From: an uncultured Alphaproteobacteria bacterium
GTDB taxonomy: Bacteria > Pseudomonadota > Alphaproteobacteria > Rhodobacterales > Rhodobacteraceae
Reading direction: 5' to 3'
Length of the DNA stretch: 64,000 bases
Assembly (NCBI GenBank): GCA_902574225.1
Contig: CACGMO010000007.1
Location: forward strand, 1-64,000
Made by a program: the position numbers and the translations under genes. Below are positions 46,628 to 56,392 of this stretch, piece after piece. Numbering within the stretch: the first letter of the stretch is position 1; the number at the start of each line of letters is the position of its first letter. Below the pieces are notes generated by a model. It was not told where the DNA came from, did not search any database, and saw only the letters and a program-made list of their open reading frames with translations.

Positions 46628-48822
46628 AATGATTTTTTTCTTTTATTGCCAACACTCAATAAACTTGGAGGGGCATTTAGTGCAGCTCTGCCCCTTCCTG
46701 ACAAAGAAGGGTTTTCAATAAAATATTCATGACAACTAAAGCTCGTTTCACCTTTTTTAAACTGGTGTCTTTTATATCGGCCATCAGGTTGAAGTACCCA
46801 TGATTGCTCTTTGTCAGCTAAATTAGCAACCATAATCTGATTAACAATTTGTGACTTCACGGTCAAATTTTTAATCTCTACAAACGACTCTATTCGACGG
46901 TTCAAGTTTCTTCCCATCCAATCTGCTGAAGAAATAAAAACCTTAGCTTTCACAGAGGGCAACTTAAAACCATTACCAAAAACACATACTCTACTGTGTT
47001 CCAAGAATCGTCCTATTACAGATTTTACACGAATATTTTCAGAAAGGCCTTTGATACCAGGTCTCAATCCACAAATACCTCGGATAATCATATTTATCTT
47101 AACACCAGATTGGCTTGCCTCATATAAAACCTCAATAACTTCTGGGTCGATAAGAGCATTGAGTTTAACCCATATTTCTGCCGGCTTACCCTTTTTTGCT
47201 AAAGCCATCTCATTTTTTATCATTTTAATTAAGCTACTCTTTAACTCTAGCGGCGCTATAATCATACTTTCCAAATCTGTTGGTTTTATATATCCTGATA
47301 GATAATTAAAAACTTTAGTAACATCTCGACCTAAAGTAGCGTCTGAAGTGAAAAGGCTCAAATCAGTATAAATCTTTGCTGTGTCAGGATGATAGTTTCC
47401 TGTGCCAACATGCGTATAAGTTCTTAACACCTTGCCTTCTTGTCTTACTATAGTGGAGAGCTTTGCATGTGTTTTCCAATCCATAAAACCATAGACTACT
47501 TGAGCGCCAGCCTTCTCTAGTTCTCTTGACACATTTATATTATTTGCCTCATCAAATCTGGCCTTCAGCTCAACTAAGGCAGTTACTGTTTTTCCATTTT
47601 CTGCAGCCGCACATAATGCTCTGACTATGGGACTATCAGGAGTTGTTCTATATAAAGTTTGTTTGATAGCGATAACGTTAGGGTCGCGAGCTGCTTGTTC
47701 TAAAAAACTAACAACAGTATCAAAAGTTTCGTATGGATGTTGTAAAAGAAGATCTTTCTGCTTTATTGCAGAAAAAATGTCCCCGTTGAAGTCCTCTATT
47801 CTCTCTGGGCTTCTGGGAACAAACGTTCTCCACTTCAGGCTCCTTTTCGCCGAAATAATTAACTCTTCTAAATCGGACAATCCAATCATTTCATTGACCT
47901 GTATCACTTGCGCTCTGTCAAACCCAATTTCCTTCGATATTAGCTTCAACAACGGCTCAGCATTACTTTTTGTAACTTTCATTCGTATTACTTCGCCACG
48001 CTTTCGGCGTTTTAATGCAATTTCAAACTCGCGAACAAGATCTTCCGCTTCTTCCTCGACTTCTAAGTCACTGTCTCTTAGGATTCGAAAGGAAAAATAC
48101 TCATCGAGAAGATAATTTGGAAATAATCTATAAATAAAAAGTACAATGAAATCTTCGAGTGATAAAAATCTTTTTTCACCTTTTACTCCATCCCTAAGTC
48201 TTTGAAATCTGTCGAGCATGCCTGGAATAGGAACCAAGGCATTCAAGAATTTTTTTCCATCTCTCGTTCTTAATTTTAATGCTAGGGCAGAGCCCTCAGT
48301 TGGGATGAAGGGAAATGGATGAGCGGGATCTAGAGCCAACGGGGTAAGCGCTGGAAAGACCTTTGACATAAATTGTTTCTCTAAATTTCTTTTTTCGGAT
48401 ACCAATATTCCCTTCGGTTTTACAAGTACTACCCCTTTTTGCTTCAAATTAGATAATATAGAGGGCAATAGCTCTTGTTGTTTCTCTATTAGAGCTTTAG
48501 CCTCTCGTTCTATTTGTATTAGCTGCTCCTCAGGCGTGAGACCATCAGCACTTATTACTTCGATCTTATTTTTTACCATTTGTCTAAACCCGGCAACTCG
48601 AACCGTGTAAAATTCATCAAGATTTCGAGCAGATATTGCAAGGAATCTAAGTCTTTCAAATAGTGGCACCTTTTTATTATTAGCTTCTTGCAAAACTCGC
48701 CAATTAAATGAAATCCAAGAAAGCTCTCTATTTATAAGTGGATTGATAGCACCTAGGTTCTTGGAATATTTCAATTCAAGGTCAAAATCTTGATTTAAGA
48801 AATCTGCATTTACGTTACTCAT
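46624..48822 (-). CDS. ppk1: Polyphosphate kinase 1
   Basis: Enzyme polymerising the ATP gamma-phosphate into polyphosphate; 732 residues, normal for Ppk1. The N-terminal domain begins NRELSWISFNWRVLQEA, and the two C-terminal domains hold the phosphorylated H452 (DWKTHAKLST) and the second active-site H609 (RFLEHSRV). IAIKQTLYRT and ALVELKARFDEANNI are strongly conserved. Five bases separate it from hda upstream. Confidence 0.97.
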   Translation of the reverse strand: MSNVNADFLNQDFDLELKYSKNLGAINPLINRELSWISFNWRVLQEANNKKVPLFERLRFLAISARNLDEFYTVRVAGFRQMVKNKIEVISADGLTPEEQLIQIEREAKALIEKQQELLPSILSNLKQKGVVLVKPKGILVSEKRNLEKQFMSKVFPALTPLALDPAHPFPFIPTEGSALALKLRTRDGKKFLNALVPIPGMLDRFQRLRDGVKGEKRFLSLEDFIVLFIYRLFPNYLLDEYFSFRILRDSDLEVEEEAEDLVREFEIALKRRKRGEVIRMKVTKSNAEPLLKLISKEIGFDRAQVIQVNEMIGLSDLEELIISAKRSLKWRTFVPRSPERIEDFNGDIFSAIKQKDLLLQHPYETFDTVVSFLEQAARDPNVIAIKQTLYRTTPDSPIVRALCAAAENGKTVTALVELKARFDEANNINVSRELEKAGAQVVYGFMDWKTHAKLSTIVRQEGKVLRTYTHVGTGNYHPDTAKIYTDLSLFTSDATLGRDVTKVFNYLSGYIKPTDLESMIIAPLELKSSLIKMIKNEMALAKKGKPAEIWVKLNALIDPEVIEVLYEASQSGVKINMIIRGICGLRPGIKGLSENIRVKSVIGRFLEHSRVCVFGNGFKLPSVKAKVFISSADWMGRNLNRRIESFVEIKNLTVKSQIVNQIMVANLADKEQSWVLQPDGRYKRHQFKKGETSFSCHEYFIENPSLSGRGRAALNAPPSLLSVGNKRKKSF

Positions 48823-48827
48823 GTTTA

Positions 48828-49523
48828 TTAATATTTCTTTTCCATTTGCCTCAAAGCAGCCTCGATGAAAGGTCTAGTTATTTTTCTATTTAGAACAAGA
48901 GATTTATGATCCACGTAGTTTACAAATTCGTATATTGAACTGTAGGTTCTATTAATTCTGGCAGCAATATAGTCCAGGTTTGAGTGCTTTACAAAAATTT
49001 GCCGGTCATTAAAGTATTTCAATAGAAGTGCCATTACTAACGTATCATCGGGTTCTTTTATAGTGGTGTTGCTAAAACTTTGTAACCTTGACTCTAAATC
49101 TTTAATGCCTACAGACAGCGCATTAGGCATTATTCTCGAGGATATTAGCAGGTTGCCTCCTTTACTTGTAATACTGTTAATAAGGTGAAAGATACCCTCT
49201 TCTATTTTTAACTTTTTTTGCCTTTCAGCTTTTTCGATAACATCTATATCCTCAACACAAACAAACTCATGATCTAGGCCATTTTCCATTTCCCGTAAAA
49301 CTGCCTCAAGCTTTACATACTTAGCTTTATTCTCTTTCGACCACACAGTGGATAGATGCGTCTTACCACTACCCTTTGGGCCAACCAGCAACAAAACCCC
49401 TGAAGCCCACCGGTCCGTGTTGTCTAACAGAGTAACAGCGTCCAAATTACTTGAAGAAATAAAAAAGTCTTCTTTTTCCAATGCCTCCTTTAAACTAAGA
49501 CCTAAAACAAGCTGCTCATTCAT
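48828..49523 (-). CDS. hdaA: DnaA-homologous regulator Hda/HdaA
   Basis: AAA+ protein that, with the sliding clamp, promotes hydrolysis of DnaA-bound ATP to prevent re-initiation; 231 residues from the ATG at 49523. A TTG at 49535 inside nadK is less likely. The N-terminal QLVLGLSLKE contains a clamp-binding-like QLxLxL peptide, Walker A is GPKGSGKTH, Walker B-like VCVEDID, and arginine-rich sensor-2 region DLESRLQSF. It lacks the DnaA domain IV DNA-binding region. Placement upstream of ppk is typical of Rhodobacterales and relatives. Confidence 0.88.
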   Translation of the reverse strand: MNEQLVLGLSLKEALEKEDFFISSSNLDAVTLLDNTDRWASGVLLLVGPKGSGKTHLSTVWSKENKAKYVKLEAVLREMENGLDHEFVCVEDIDVIEKAERQKKLKIEEGIFHLINSITSKGGNLLISSRIMPNALSVGIKDLESRLQSFSNTTIKEPDDTLVMALLLKYFNDRQIFVKHSNLDYIAARINRTYSSIYEFVNYVDHKSLVLNRKITRPFIEAALRQMEKKY

Positions 49524-49527
49524 ATTT

Positions 49528-50292
49528 TTATTCAAATTGCTCTTTAAGTAATCTTTCTTCTAACCCGTGTCCTGGATCAAACAAAAGTTTGTGTTTTAAT
49601 TTCTTTTCAATTGTTATGGTTACGTGCTTAACGTCCTTAACCTCAGATGTATCAGCTACCGCCGACACTGGTCTTTTAGTAGCACTTTTTACTTCAATAT
49701 CTATCCTTGCATCTAACGGCAGTAGCGCTCCTCTCCATCTTCGCGGTCTGTAAGCAGATATAGCAGTCAATCCTAAAATATTTGCGCCTATAGGTAAAAT
49801 TGGTCCATGAGCAGAATAATTATAGGCAGTTGACCCAGCTGGTGTGCAGACTAATGCCCCATCACATACAAGCTCTTGAAGTTTTTCAGACCCATCAATA
49901 GATATACTCAGTTTTGCAGCCTGGGCCCCCGATCTAAGAATAGAAACCTCATTTATAGCCAGCTCCTCCTCTATTCTACCATCTATTTTTGTAGCAATCA
50001 TTTTTAGAGGGTTAACAATCTCTTCCTTTGCTATCTTAATACGTTCTTGCAAGTTATCGTAGTCAAAAGTATTCATTAGGAAACCAACGGTGCCCTTGTT
50101 CATCCCGTATACAGAGGTATTTTTTGTTGATAAGGATTTAAGTGTCTGTAACATAAACCCATCGCCTCCAAGTGCGACGACAACATCAGCTTCATCAATT
50201 CCGAAATCCTTATAGAGTTTTCGAAGTTTATTTAAAGCCTCTTTAGCTTCAAGGTCGTCACTTGCCATAAATGTTATCTTTTTGTTGGTCAT
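49528..50292 (-). CDS. nadK: NAD kinase
   Basis: ATP-dependent kinase making NADP from NAD; 254 residues, the compact bacterial form. GGDG motif in VVVALGGDGFMLQTL (about residues 37-51) and the NAD-binding PAGSTAYNYSAHGPILP with a following glycine-rich beta region are diagnostic. First gene of the minus-strand nadK-hda-ppk-ppx-proS-lol run and divergent from glyA across 171 bases. Confidence 0.96.
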   Translation of the reverse strand: MTNKKITFMASDDLEAKEALNKLRKLYKDFGIDEADVVVALGGDGFMLQTLKSLSTKNTSVYGMNKGTVGFLMNTFDYDNLQERIKIAKEEIVNPLKMIATKIDGRIEEELAINEVSILRSGAQAAKLSISIDGSEKLQELVCDGALVCTPAGSTAYNYSAHGPILPIGANILGLTAISAYRPRRWRGALLPLDARIDIEVKSATKRPVSAVADTSEVKDVKHVTITIEKKLKHKLLFDPGHGLEERLLKEQFE

Positions 50293-50389
50293 AATTTTTT
50301 GTCCAAAAGTTCTCAGATACTGTTATAAATCAAACTAGGTATTTCACAATAAATGATGATATAGATACCCACGAAACGAAAGAAAAAAC

Positions 50390-50431
50390 TGGAACAGACC
50401 GCCCAGATTTAATATACATTAAATCGAATCA
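50390..50431 (+). promoter_or_regulatory. Candidate glyA promoter with a GANTC site
   Basis: TGGAAC (50390-50395) and TATACA (50413-50418) with a 17-base spacer make a fair sigma-70 promoter, about 45 bases before the glyA ATG. CGAATCA (50425-50431) follows, placing a GANTC near the expected transcription start. Weak evidence. No glycine or tetrahydrofolate riboswitch could be recognised in the 171-base gap. Confidence 0.3.
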
Positions 50432-50463
50432 AAAGAATAATCGAAAAACATGTTAGGTGTGTT

Positions 50464-51738
50464 ATGAATTTTGTAGGCAAAACGAACTTATTTGGTGGTA
50501 CTTTAGCATCTCAGGATCCAGAAATTTTCAACTCATTAGAGAAAGAGTTTAGTAGGCAACAGAATGAGATTGAGCTTATTGCCTCGGAGAATATAGCTTC
50601 TCCAGCTGTAATGGAAGCTCAAGGTTCAGTTATGACAAATAAATACGCAGAGGGATATCCAGGTAGAAGATATTATGGTGGCTGTGAACATGTGGATGTC
50701 GCTGAGCAATTGGCAATATCCAGAGCTTGTCAACTCTACAATTGCAAATTTGCTAATGTACAACCCAACTCAGGAAGCCAAGCCAATCAGGCTGTCTTTT
50801 TGGCTCTAATGAAACCTGGAGACACTTTTTTGTCCATGGACCTTGCTTCGGGTGGGCATCTGACACATGGAGCAAAACCTAATCAATCCGGTAAATGGTT
50901 CAACCCCGTTCATTATGAGGTCACAAAAGATACAAATCGCGTTGACTATGATCAGGTCCGGCAGCTTGCAAAGCTTCATAAACCAAAGTTAATTATTGCG
51001 GGCGGCTCAGCAATCCCTCGTATCTTAGATTTTAAGAGGTTCAGAGACATCTGTGATGAAATCGAAGCTTTTTTATTAGTTGATATGGCACATATTTCAG
51101 GGCTGGTCGCGGCTGGGGTTCATCCAAACCCCTTAGAATATGCTGATGTTGTAACATCTACTACTCACAAAACTCTGCGGGGACCGAGAGGAGGAATGAT
51201 TCTTTGTAACAATCCTGATATCGCCAAGAAAGTAAACTCAGCAATTTTTCCAGGTATTCAAGGTGGCCCATTGATGCATGTTATTGCTGCGAAAGCAGTA
51301 GCGTTCAAAGAAGCTCTAAGTGACGAGTTTGTACAGTATCAAAAGCAAGTAATAAAGAACGCAAAAACACTTGCTCAAACATTACAAGATGGTGGTCTTG
51401 ATTTAGTTACTGGAGGAACCGACACCCACGTTCTACTTGTAGATCTTAGAAAGAAAAAGGTCACGGGTGCGACAGCAGAAAAAGTTCTTGGAGAAGGAAA
51501 TATCGTTTGTAATAAAAATGGAATACCCTTCGATATTGAAAAGCCAACTATTACATCTGGAATAAGGTTAGGGACCCCGGCAGCAACTACTAGAGGCTTT
51601 AAGGAGACGCAATTGAAACAAGTTGGTTCATGGATTTTGGAAATATTAGATAATGTTCATTCTGAGAAATCTTCGCAAGTGGTGGCGAAAGTAAAAAAAG
51701 AGGTTGTTGATTTATGTAGTGAGTTTCCGATCTACTAG
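50464..51738 (+). CDS. glyA: Serine hydroxymethyltransferase
   Basis: PLP enzyme interconverting serine and glycine with tetrahydrofolate, the main source of one-carbon units; 424 residues. [37 protein letters not shown] and the PLP lysine K236 ([14 protein letters not shown]) are invariant family features. Led by its own promoter region, opposite nadK; a small lipoprotein gene follows 30 bases after the stop. Confidence 0.98.
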   Translation: MNFVGKTNLFGGTLASQDPEIFNSLEKEFSRQQNEIELIASENIASPAVMEAQGSVMTNKYAEGYPGRRYYGGCEHVDVAEQLAISRACQLYNCKFANVQPNSGSQANQAVFLALMKPGDTFLSMDLASGGHLTHGAKPNQSGKWFNPVHYEVTKDTNRVDYDQVRQLAKLHKPKLIIAGGSAIPRILDFKRFRDICDEIEAFLLVDMAHISGLVAAGVHPNPLEYADVVTSTTHKTLRGPRGGMILCNNPDIAKKVNSAIFPGIQGGPLMHVIAAKAVAFKEALSDEFVQYQKQVIKNAKTLAQTLQDGGLDLVTGGTDTHVLLVDLRKKKVTGATAEKVLGEGNIVCNKNGIPFDIEKPTITSGIRLGTPAATTRGFKETQLKQVGSWILEILDNVHSEKSSQVVAKVKKEVVDLCSEFPIY

Positions 51739-51768
51739 CAACAGGCAATAATTTATAAAGGAAAAAAA

Positions 51769-51900
51769 ATGAAGTTTAGATATTTTGCAAAAACAATTAT
51801 CTTCTTCACACTGCCTTTAACCATTTCTTCTTGTTCAGAAAAAAATTGGCCAGAACTATCTCCTCTCAGTGAATTTGAAAAAAAATTTTTTCTAGACTAG
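51769..51900 (+). CDS. Small putative lipoprotein, 43 residues
   Basis: A short ORF between glyA and the aminotransferase. AAAGG stands 7 bases before the ATG. The N-terminus is a signal peptide (KFRYFAKTIIFFTLPL) ending in lipobox ISSC, giving a mature peptide of about 23 residues beginning CSEKNWPELSPLSEFEKKF. It lacks the GLKGPLY motif of LptM/YifL. Its stop is 4 bases before the aminotransferase ATG, so translation could be coupled. No family recognised; a coding role is supported by SD, lipobox and spacing. Confidence 0.6.
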   Translation: MKFRYFAKTIIFFTLPLTISSCSEKNWPELSPLSEFEKKFFLD

Positions 51901-51904
51901 AGAG

Positions 51905-53128
51905 ATGAAAACAGAATTCCATAGAATCACTAGACTACCTTCTTACGTTTTCGCAGAGGTTAATAAACTGAAAGCAAAATACCGTGATCAAGGTCAAGAT
52001 ATAATTGATTTTGGAATGGGAAACCCTGATATTGATACCGAGTCTTTCATTGTTGATAAGCTGATTGAAACTGTAAAAAAGCCAAAGACTCATAGATATT
52101 CTGTCTCTAAAGGAATAAAGGGGCTAAGGAAGGCACAAGCTGATTACTATGCTAGAAGGTTCTCAGTCAAGCTCGACCCAGAAAAGGAAATTATTGCAAC
52201 TCTAGGTTCAAAAGAAGGATTGGCTAATTTAGCTATGGCGATAACTGATCCTGGCGATGTTATTTTAGTTCCAAATCCATCATACCCGATTCACCCCTAT
52301 GGATTTATTATTGCTGGAGGCTCTCTGAGACATGTACCAACCTTATCAAATGGACAATTTGATGAGGATGAATATTTCAAAACCCTTACTCGTTCATTAA
52401 AACATATTTCACCTAAGCCAGTTGCTATAGTGATTTCTTTCCCCTCTAACCCAACAACAAAAACCTGTACGCTAAAATTTTATGAAGAATTGGTTAAGGT
52501 GGCAAAACAAAACGAGGTCTGGATATTGTCTGATCTAGCATACGCTGAAATATATTTTAATGAGGCTCCTCCCCCTTCAATTTTACAGGTACCAGGTGCG
52601 AAATCCGTAGCAGTTGAATTTACATCGATGTCAAAAACATTTAGCATGCCAGGTTGGAGAATGGGATTTGCTGTGGGCAACGAGATACTGATAGGAGCAT
52701 TAGAGAAAATTAAATCCTATCTCGATTATGGAGCATTCACTCCTATACAAGTTGCAGCAGCCAGTGCATTAAGCTCGGATCCAAGCACAATAGCAAAAGT
52801 AAGAGAAGTTTATAAAAAAAGAAGAAATGTATTGGTTGACGCTATGAGTAAGGCAGGATGGGAAATCCCTTCACCAGACGCAACAATGTTTGCATGGGCG
52901 CCGATCCCAGAAAAATTTAAATCTTTAGGTTCGTTAGAGTTCTCTAAAGTTCTTCTTAAAGAGGCTGACATCTCTGTTGCGCCTGGAATAGGATTTGGAG
53001 AATATGGTGAAAACTTTGTTAGAATTGGCCTTGTTGAAAATGAGCATAGAATTAGGCAAGCAGCAAGAAATATAAAAGCAGTCTTTACTAAAGCCGATAA
53101 AATACTAAGCGACCACAGCCCGAAGTAA
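51905..53128 (+). CDS. alaC: Class I/II aminotransferase, AlaC/LL-DAP aminotransferase-like
   Basis: PLP fold-type I aminotransferase of 407 residues. The PLP lysine is in SMSKTFSMPGWRMGF, with NPSYPIHPYG, ISFPSNPTTKTC and LSDLAYAEIYF forming the cofactor pocket and the C-terminal RIGLVENEHRIRQA carrying the substrate-carboxylate arginine. Closest patterns are AlaC (alanine-pyruvate/glutamate) and LL-diaminopimelate aminotransferases. It precedes homoserine dehydrogenase by 11 bases, so a role in aspartate-family or alanine metabolism is likely; exact substrates are open. Confidence 0.85.
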   Translation: MKTEFHRITRLPSYVFAEVNKLKAKYRDQGQDIIDFGMGNPDIDTESFIVDKLIETVKKPKTHRYSVSKGIKGLRKAQADYYARRFSVKLDPEKEIIATLGSKEGLANLAMAITDPGDVILVPNPSYPIHPYGFIIAGGSLRHVPTLSNGQFDEDEYFKTLTRSLKHISPKPVAIVISFPSNPTTKTCTLKFYEELVKVAKQNEVWILSDLAYAEIYFNEAPPPSILQVPGAKSVAVEFTSMSKTFSMPGWRMGFAVGNEILIGALEKIKSYLDYGAFTPIQVAAASALSSDPSTIAKVREVYKKRRNVLVDAMSKAGWEIPSPDATMFAWAPIPEKFKSLGSLEFSKVLLKEADISVAPGIGFGEYGENFVRIGLVENEHRIRQAARNIKAVFTKADKILSDHSPK

Positions 53129-53139
53129 ATGGTTTCGTG

Positions 53140-54429
53140 ATGAATAAATCCAAATTAAATGTAGCAGTTATTGGTCTTGGCACGGTGGGCTCTGGCGTAA
53201 TAAAGCTATTGAGAAAACAAAAAAACAATATAAAAAAAAGGACAGGTATAGAACTTAAAGTGGTAGCTGTAAGTGCAAAAAATAGGAGAAAGCAGAGAAG
53301 TGTTGATATAAGTCCATTTAGATGGATAGCCTCTCCTATTACTATAGCAAAAGATCCAGGTGTTGACGTAATAGTTGAACTAATAGGTGATATGGATAAC
53401 ACCGCGAGAAAGATTATAATAGAAGCAATCAATAACGGTAAACACGTTGTTACAGCAAATAAATCACTTCTCGCAAAGGAAGGGTCAATTTTTGAAGAGC
53501 TTGCTAAAGAAAAAGGTGTCTATTTAAGATATGAGGCAGCAGTGGCTGGGGGCATACCTATAATAAAAGTGTTACAAGACTCTCTCATAGTAAATAAGAT
53601 TTCTAAACTATATGGCGTAATCAATGGAACATGTAACTTCATACTTACCAAAATGGAGTCCGAGGGGCGGGAATATCAAGATGTATTTTCTGAAGCAAAA
53701 CAACTTGGCTATGTTGAAAGTGATCCAAGGCTTGACATCGGAGGAATAGATTCAGCCCACAAATTAGCTTTACTCTCATGTTTGGCGTTTGGAACTAATC
53801 TAAACTTTAAAGCAGTGAAAACTGAAGGGATAGACCATATTTCTATAGAGGATATTCAAGAGGCTGATTTAATTGGATATAAGATAAAGCTACTTGCTAC
53901 AGCAGAATATTCTAAAAATATGCTTAAACAGGAGGTCTCTCCTAAATTAATTAGAAAAAGTAGCCCAATTGCACAAGTGAACGGAAGCACAAATATAATT
54001 GCTATTGAGGGTGAAGAAATTGGAACTACTGTTTTTTCTGGTCCAGGTGCAGGCATGGGGCCAACAGCTTCCTCAGTAGTCTCAGATCTTGTAGCCATAG
54101 CTTCTAGAAAAAGTAAATCTACTTTTTTAAACGGTGATAAAAAAAATGGTAGCAAAAGAGATGATTCTATTTCGAAAAAAAGTTCATTTTACTTAAGATT
54201 TATACTGAAAGATAAACCTGGAGTGATAGCTCGATTATCAGGAAAACTAGGCAGCTTTGGGATTTCAATCAATCAAATGAAACAAAAACCTCACCCAAAG
54301 CAGAAAGCAACATTAATTATGACGACGCATAAAACCCTTAGGAACAACTTAAACAAAGCTTTGACTGATATAATGAAGTTAAAGATATGCGAACAGAGGC
54401 CTATTTGTATTGAAATACAAGAAGTTTAA
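53140..54429 (+). CDS. hom: Homoserine dehydrogenase
   Basis: NAD(P)H-dependent enzyme reducing aspartate semialdehyde to homoserine for threonine and methionine; 429 residues from the ATG at 53140 (a GTG one codon earlier is in frame). Rossmann loop VIGLGTVGSGV, VVTANKSLLAKEG, YEAAVAGGIPIIKVLQDSL and GVINGTCNFILTKMES are canonical. A C-terminal ACT domain (FYLRFILKDKPGVIARLSGK) suggests feedback control, classically by threonine. Confidence 0.97.
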   Translation: MNKSKLNVAVIGLGTVGSGVIKLLRKQKNNIKKRTGIELKVVAVSAKNRRKQRSVDISPFRWIASPITIAKDPGVDVIVELIGDMDNTARKIIIEAINNGKHVVTANKSLLAKEGSIFEELAKEKGVYLRYEAAVAGGIPIIKVLQDSLIVNKISKLYGVINGTCNFILTKMESEGREYQDVFSEAKQLGYVESDPRLDIGGIDSAHKLALLSCLAFGTNLNFKAVKTEGIDHISIEDIQEADLIGYKIKLLATAEYSKNMLKQEVSPKLIRKSSPIAQVNGSTNIIAIEGEEIGTTVFSGPGAGMGPTASSVVSDLVAIASRKSKSTFLNGDKKNGSKRDDSISKKSSFYLRFILKDKPGVIARLSGKLGSFGISINQMKQKPHPKQKATLIMTTHKTLRNNLNKALTDIMKLKICEQRPICIEIQEV

Positions 54430-54464
54430 TGAGAATGTCCTTTTAAGTTAATCAGATAATTTTT

Positions 54465-54644
54465 ATGCTGACAACTGAGATGTTTAAAGACGGTTATATT
54501 TTTTCTGAAGGCACCCTAATTGGTAATTGTTTGAATAAAGATACAAAACTTACTTATCACGTCGTTAAAACTAGACAACTTTTTAAAGGTTTAAAGACTC
54601 TGTCATTCAGAAAAATCATAATGCCCAAGTTGAAAAATTATTGA
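54465..54644 (+). CDS. Hypothetical 59-residue ORF between hom and recJ
   Basis: A short frame, ATG at 54465, whose TGA overlaps the recJ ATG (TGATG), a coupling-type junction. Product is basic, with no membrane span or signal: MLTTEMFKDGYIFSEG at the start and a Lys/Arg-rich C-terminus. No strong SD. The usual alphaproteobacterial order here is hom-glpX-recJ, and the frame shows a faint resemblance to the extreme C-terminus of GlpX (a possible remnant). It may also be chance. Not recognised. Confidence 0.35.
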   Translation: MLTTEMFKDGYIFSEGTLIGNCLNKDTKLTYHVVKTRQLFKGLKTLSFRKIIMPKLKNY

Positions 54645-56377
54645 TGAATTTTCTGGGAATATCAAAATCCTATACTAATAAAGAGTGGGTTGGGCCAAGC
54701 GAACAGAATTTGCAACAAGCATTAGCTTATTCAAAAAGCCTCTCGATACCACATCTAAGTGCGTTACAACTTATCAAAAATAAAATCAATGAGGGAGATT
54801 ATTTAGATTATATAAGCCCAAAGATAAAAAACTTGATACCAAGTCCAAAAATTTTCCTAGATATGGAAAAGGGTTCATTACGATTACGTAAGGCCGTAGA
54901 ACAAAAAGAATCAGTCGCTATCTTTGCTGATTATGATGTAGATGGTACAGTTTCCGCAGCACTAATTTCTTTATGGTTAAGAAATTTTTCTATCGAACCA
55001 ACAGTATACATACCGGATAGAGGGACTGAGGGATTTGGACCCAATATCGACGCGATGAATAAACTTGCTCTTAATCATACTTTAATTATTTGTGTTGATT
55101 GTGGTACCGACTCAGAGGAAGCAATTAGAGGTGCTACCGAAAAAGGAGTTGACGTTATTGTGATAGATCATCATAAGTCTGATACCTTTTCAAAGTCTGC
55201 ATATGCAATAATAAACCCAAATAGATTTGATGAAAAAAATATCTTTCCCTACCTTTGTGCTGCAGGGGTTGTTTTTATTTTTTTAGTTGAAATGAATAGA
55301 ATTATTCCTAAGGGTAGAAGCTCAGAAATAAATTTACTCAGCTACCTGAACCTTGTCAGTCTAGCTACAATAGCCGATGTGGTGCCTTTGATTGGGCTTA
55401 ACCGAGCATTTGTTAAACAAGGTTTAAAAATATTCCAAAACCGACTTTGTCTAAAAATGTTTGGAACCCATTTTAATTTACTACAGAATTTTAATGAAGA
55501 AACAATAGCTTTCCAAGTTGCACCAAGATTAAATGCTAGTGGAAGGATAGACACGGCTTATCTTACATACCAATTTCTTACAGCTACAGATCCAAAATCT
55601 ATTGAAATTTATTTAAATAAAATGGAGGCAGCTAATAAAGAGCGTAAAGCATTAGAAAAAATAATTCTTTCTAGCGCAGTACAGCAAATATCAAATGCTG
55701 AAAAACAAAAACCTTACACCTTGGTAAAAGCTAAGGGTTGGCATAAAGGCGTAATTGGGATTATAGCCTCTCGACTAAAAGAATTATACGGCAGGTTGTG
55801 CGTTGCTATTACTATTGACGGGCATGTAGGTCATGGTTCTATTAGATCAACAAAAGAGATAGACCTTACTGAAATATTACAGGAGCTCAAATCCCGAGAT
55901 GTTCTCATTAGTGGCGGGGGACATAAGCAAGCTGCCGGCTTTTCATTACTTATCGATAGGATTGAAGAATTTGATAATATACTTACAAGCTATTTATCCA
56001 ACCATACATCATTGAAAAACTCTAGTGCTTTGCTGGAAATAGATGGAATGATCGATATAGAAGGCGTGAATACTGATTTAATCGATAAAATAAATCTGTT
56101 GGGACCCTTTGGATCTCAAGTACCTCAACCAATAATCGTTATTCCGAGTTGCCAACTTCTATTTGTTAAAGAATTGGGAGAAGGGCACCTTATGTGTAAA
56201 TTAAAAAAAGAGGAAGGTACTTTGGACGCAATATGTTTTAATGCAAAGAAAAAAGGGCTAGATATTCCTCTATCCAAACCCAATCAAATTTTACATTTAG
56301 CTGGTAATCTAGTTAAAAATGAATGGAATGGTGTTACAAAGCCCCAAATGCGGATTGTTGACATAGCTAAAATTTAA
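54644..56377 (+). CDS. recJ: Single-stranded-DNA-specific exonuclease RecJ
   Basis: 5'-3' single-strand exonuclease of recombination and mismatch repair; 577 residues. DHH-family motifs: IFADYDVDGTVSAALI (motif I), VDCGTDSEEAI, VIVIDHHKSD (DHH), ATIADVVPLIG, and DHHA1 motif SGGGHKQAAGFSL followed by the OB-fold domain. The ATG at 54644 overlaps the stop of the short upstream ORF; a TTG one codon earlier is in frame. A 13-A tract begins at the stop codon. Confidence 0.96.
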   Translation: MNFLGISKSYTNKEWVGPSEQNLQQALAYSKSLSIPHLSALQLIKNKINEGDYLDYISPKIKNLIPSPKIFLDMEKGSLRLRKAVEQKESVAIFADYDVDGTVSAALISLWLRNFSIEPTVYIPDRGTEGFGPNIDAMNKLALNHTLIICVDCGTDSEEAIRGATEKGVDVIVIDHHKSDTFSKSAYAIINPNRFDEKNIFPYLCAAGVVFIFLVEMNRIIPKGRSSEINLLSYLNLVSLATIADVVPLIGLNRAFVKQGLKIFQNRLCLKMFGTHFNLLQNFNEETIAFQVAPRLNASGRIDTAYLTYQFLTATDPKSIEIYLNKMEAANKERKALEKIILSSAVQQISNAEKQKPYTLVKAKGWHKGVIGIIASRLKELYGRLCVAITIDGHVGHGSIRSTKEIDLTEILQELKSRDVLISGGGHKQAAGFSLLIDRIEEFDNILTSYLSNHTSLKNSSALLEIDGMIDIEGVNTDLIDKINLLGPFGSQVPQPIIVIPSCQLLFVKELGEGHLMCKLKKEEGTLDAICFNAKKKGLDIPLSKPNQILHLAGNLVKNEWNGVTKPQMRIVDIAKI

Positions 56378-56392
56378 AAAAAAAAAAATAAC

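Noticed and set aside
50293-50463. Riboswitch upstream of glyA
   Set aside because: No tandem glycine aptamer core or tetrahydrofolate-type structure could be recognised by eye.
56376-56388. 13-A tract after recJ as a terminator element
   Set aside because: Only a 4-base hairpin (GAAG/CTTC) follows; too weak to call. The homopolymer is also prone to length errors.
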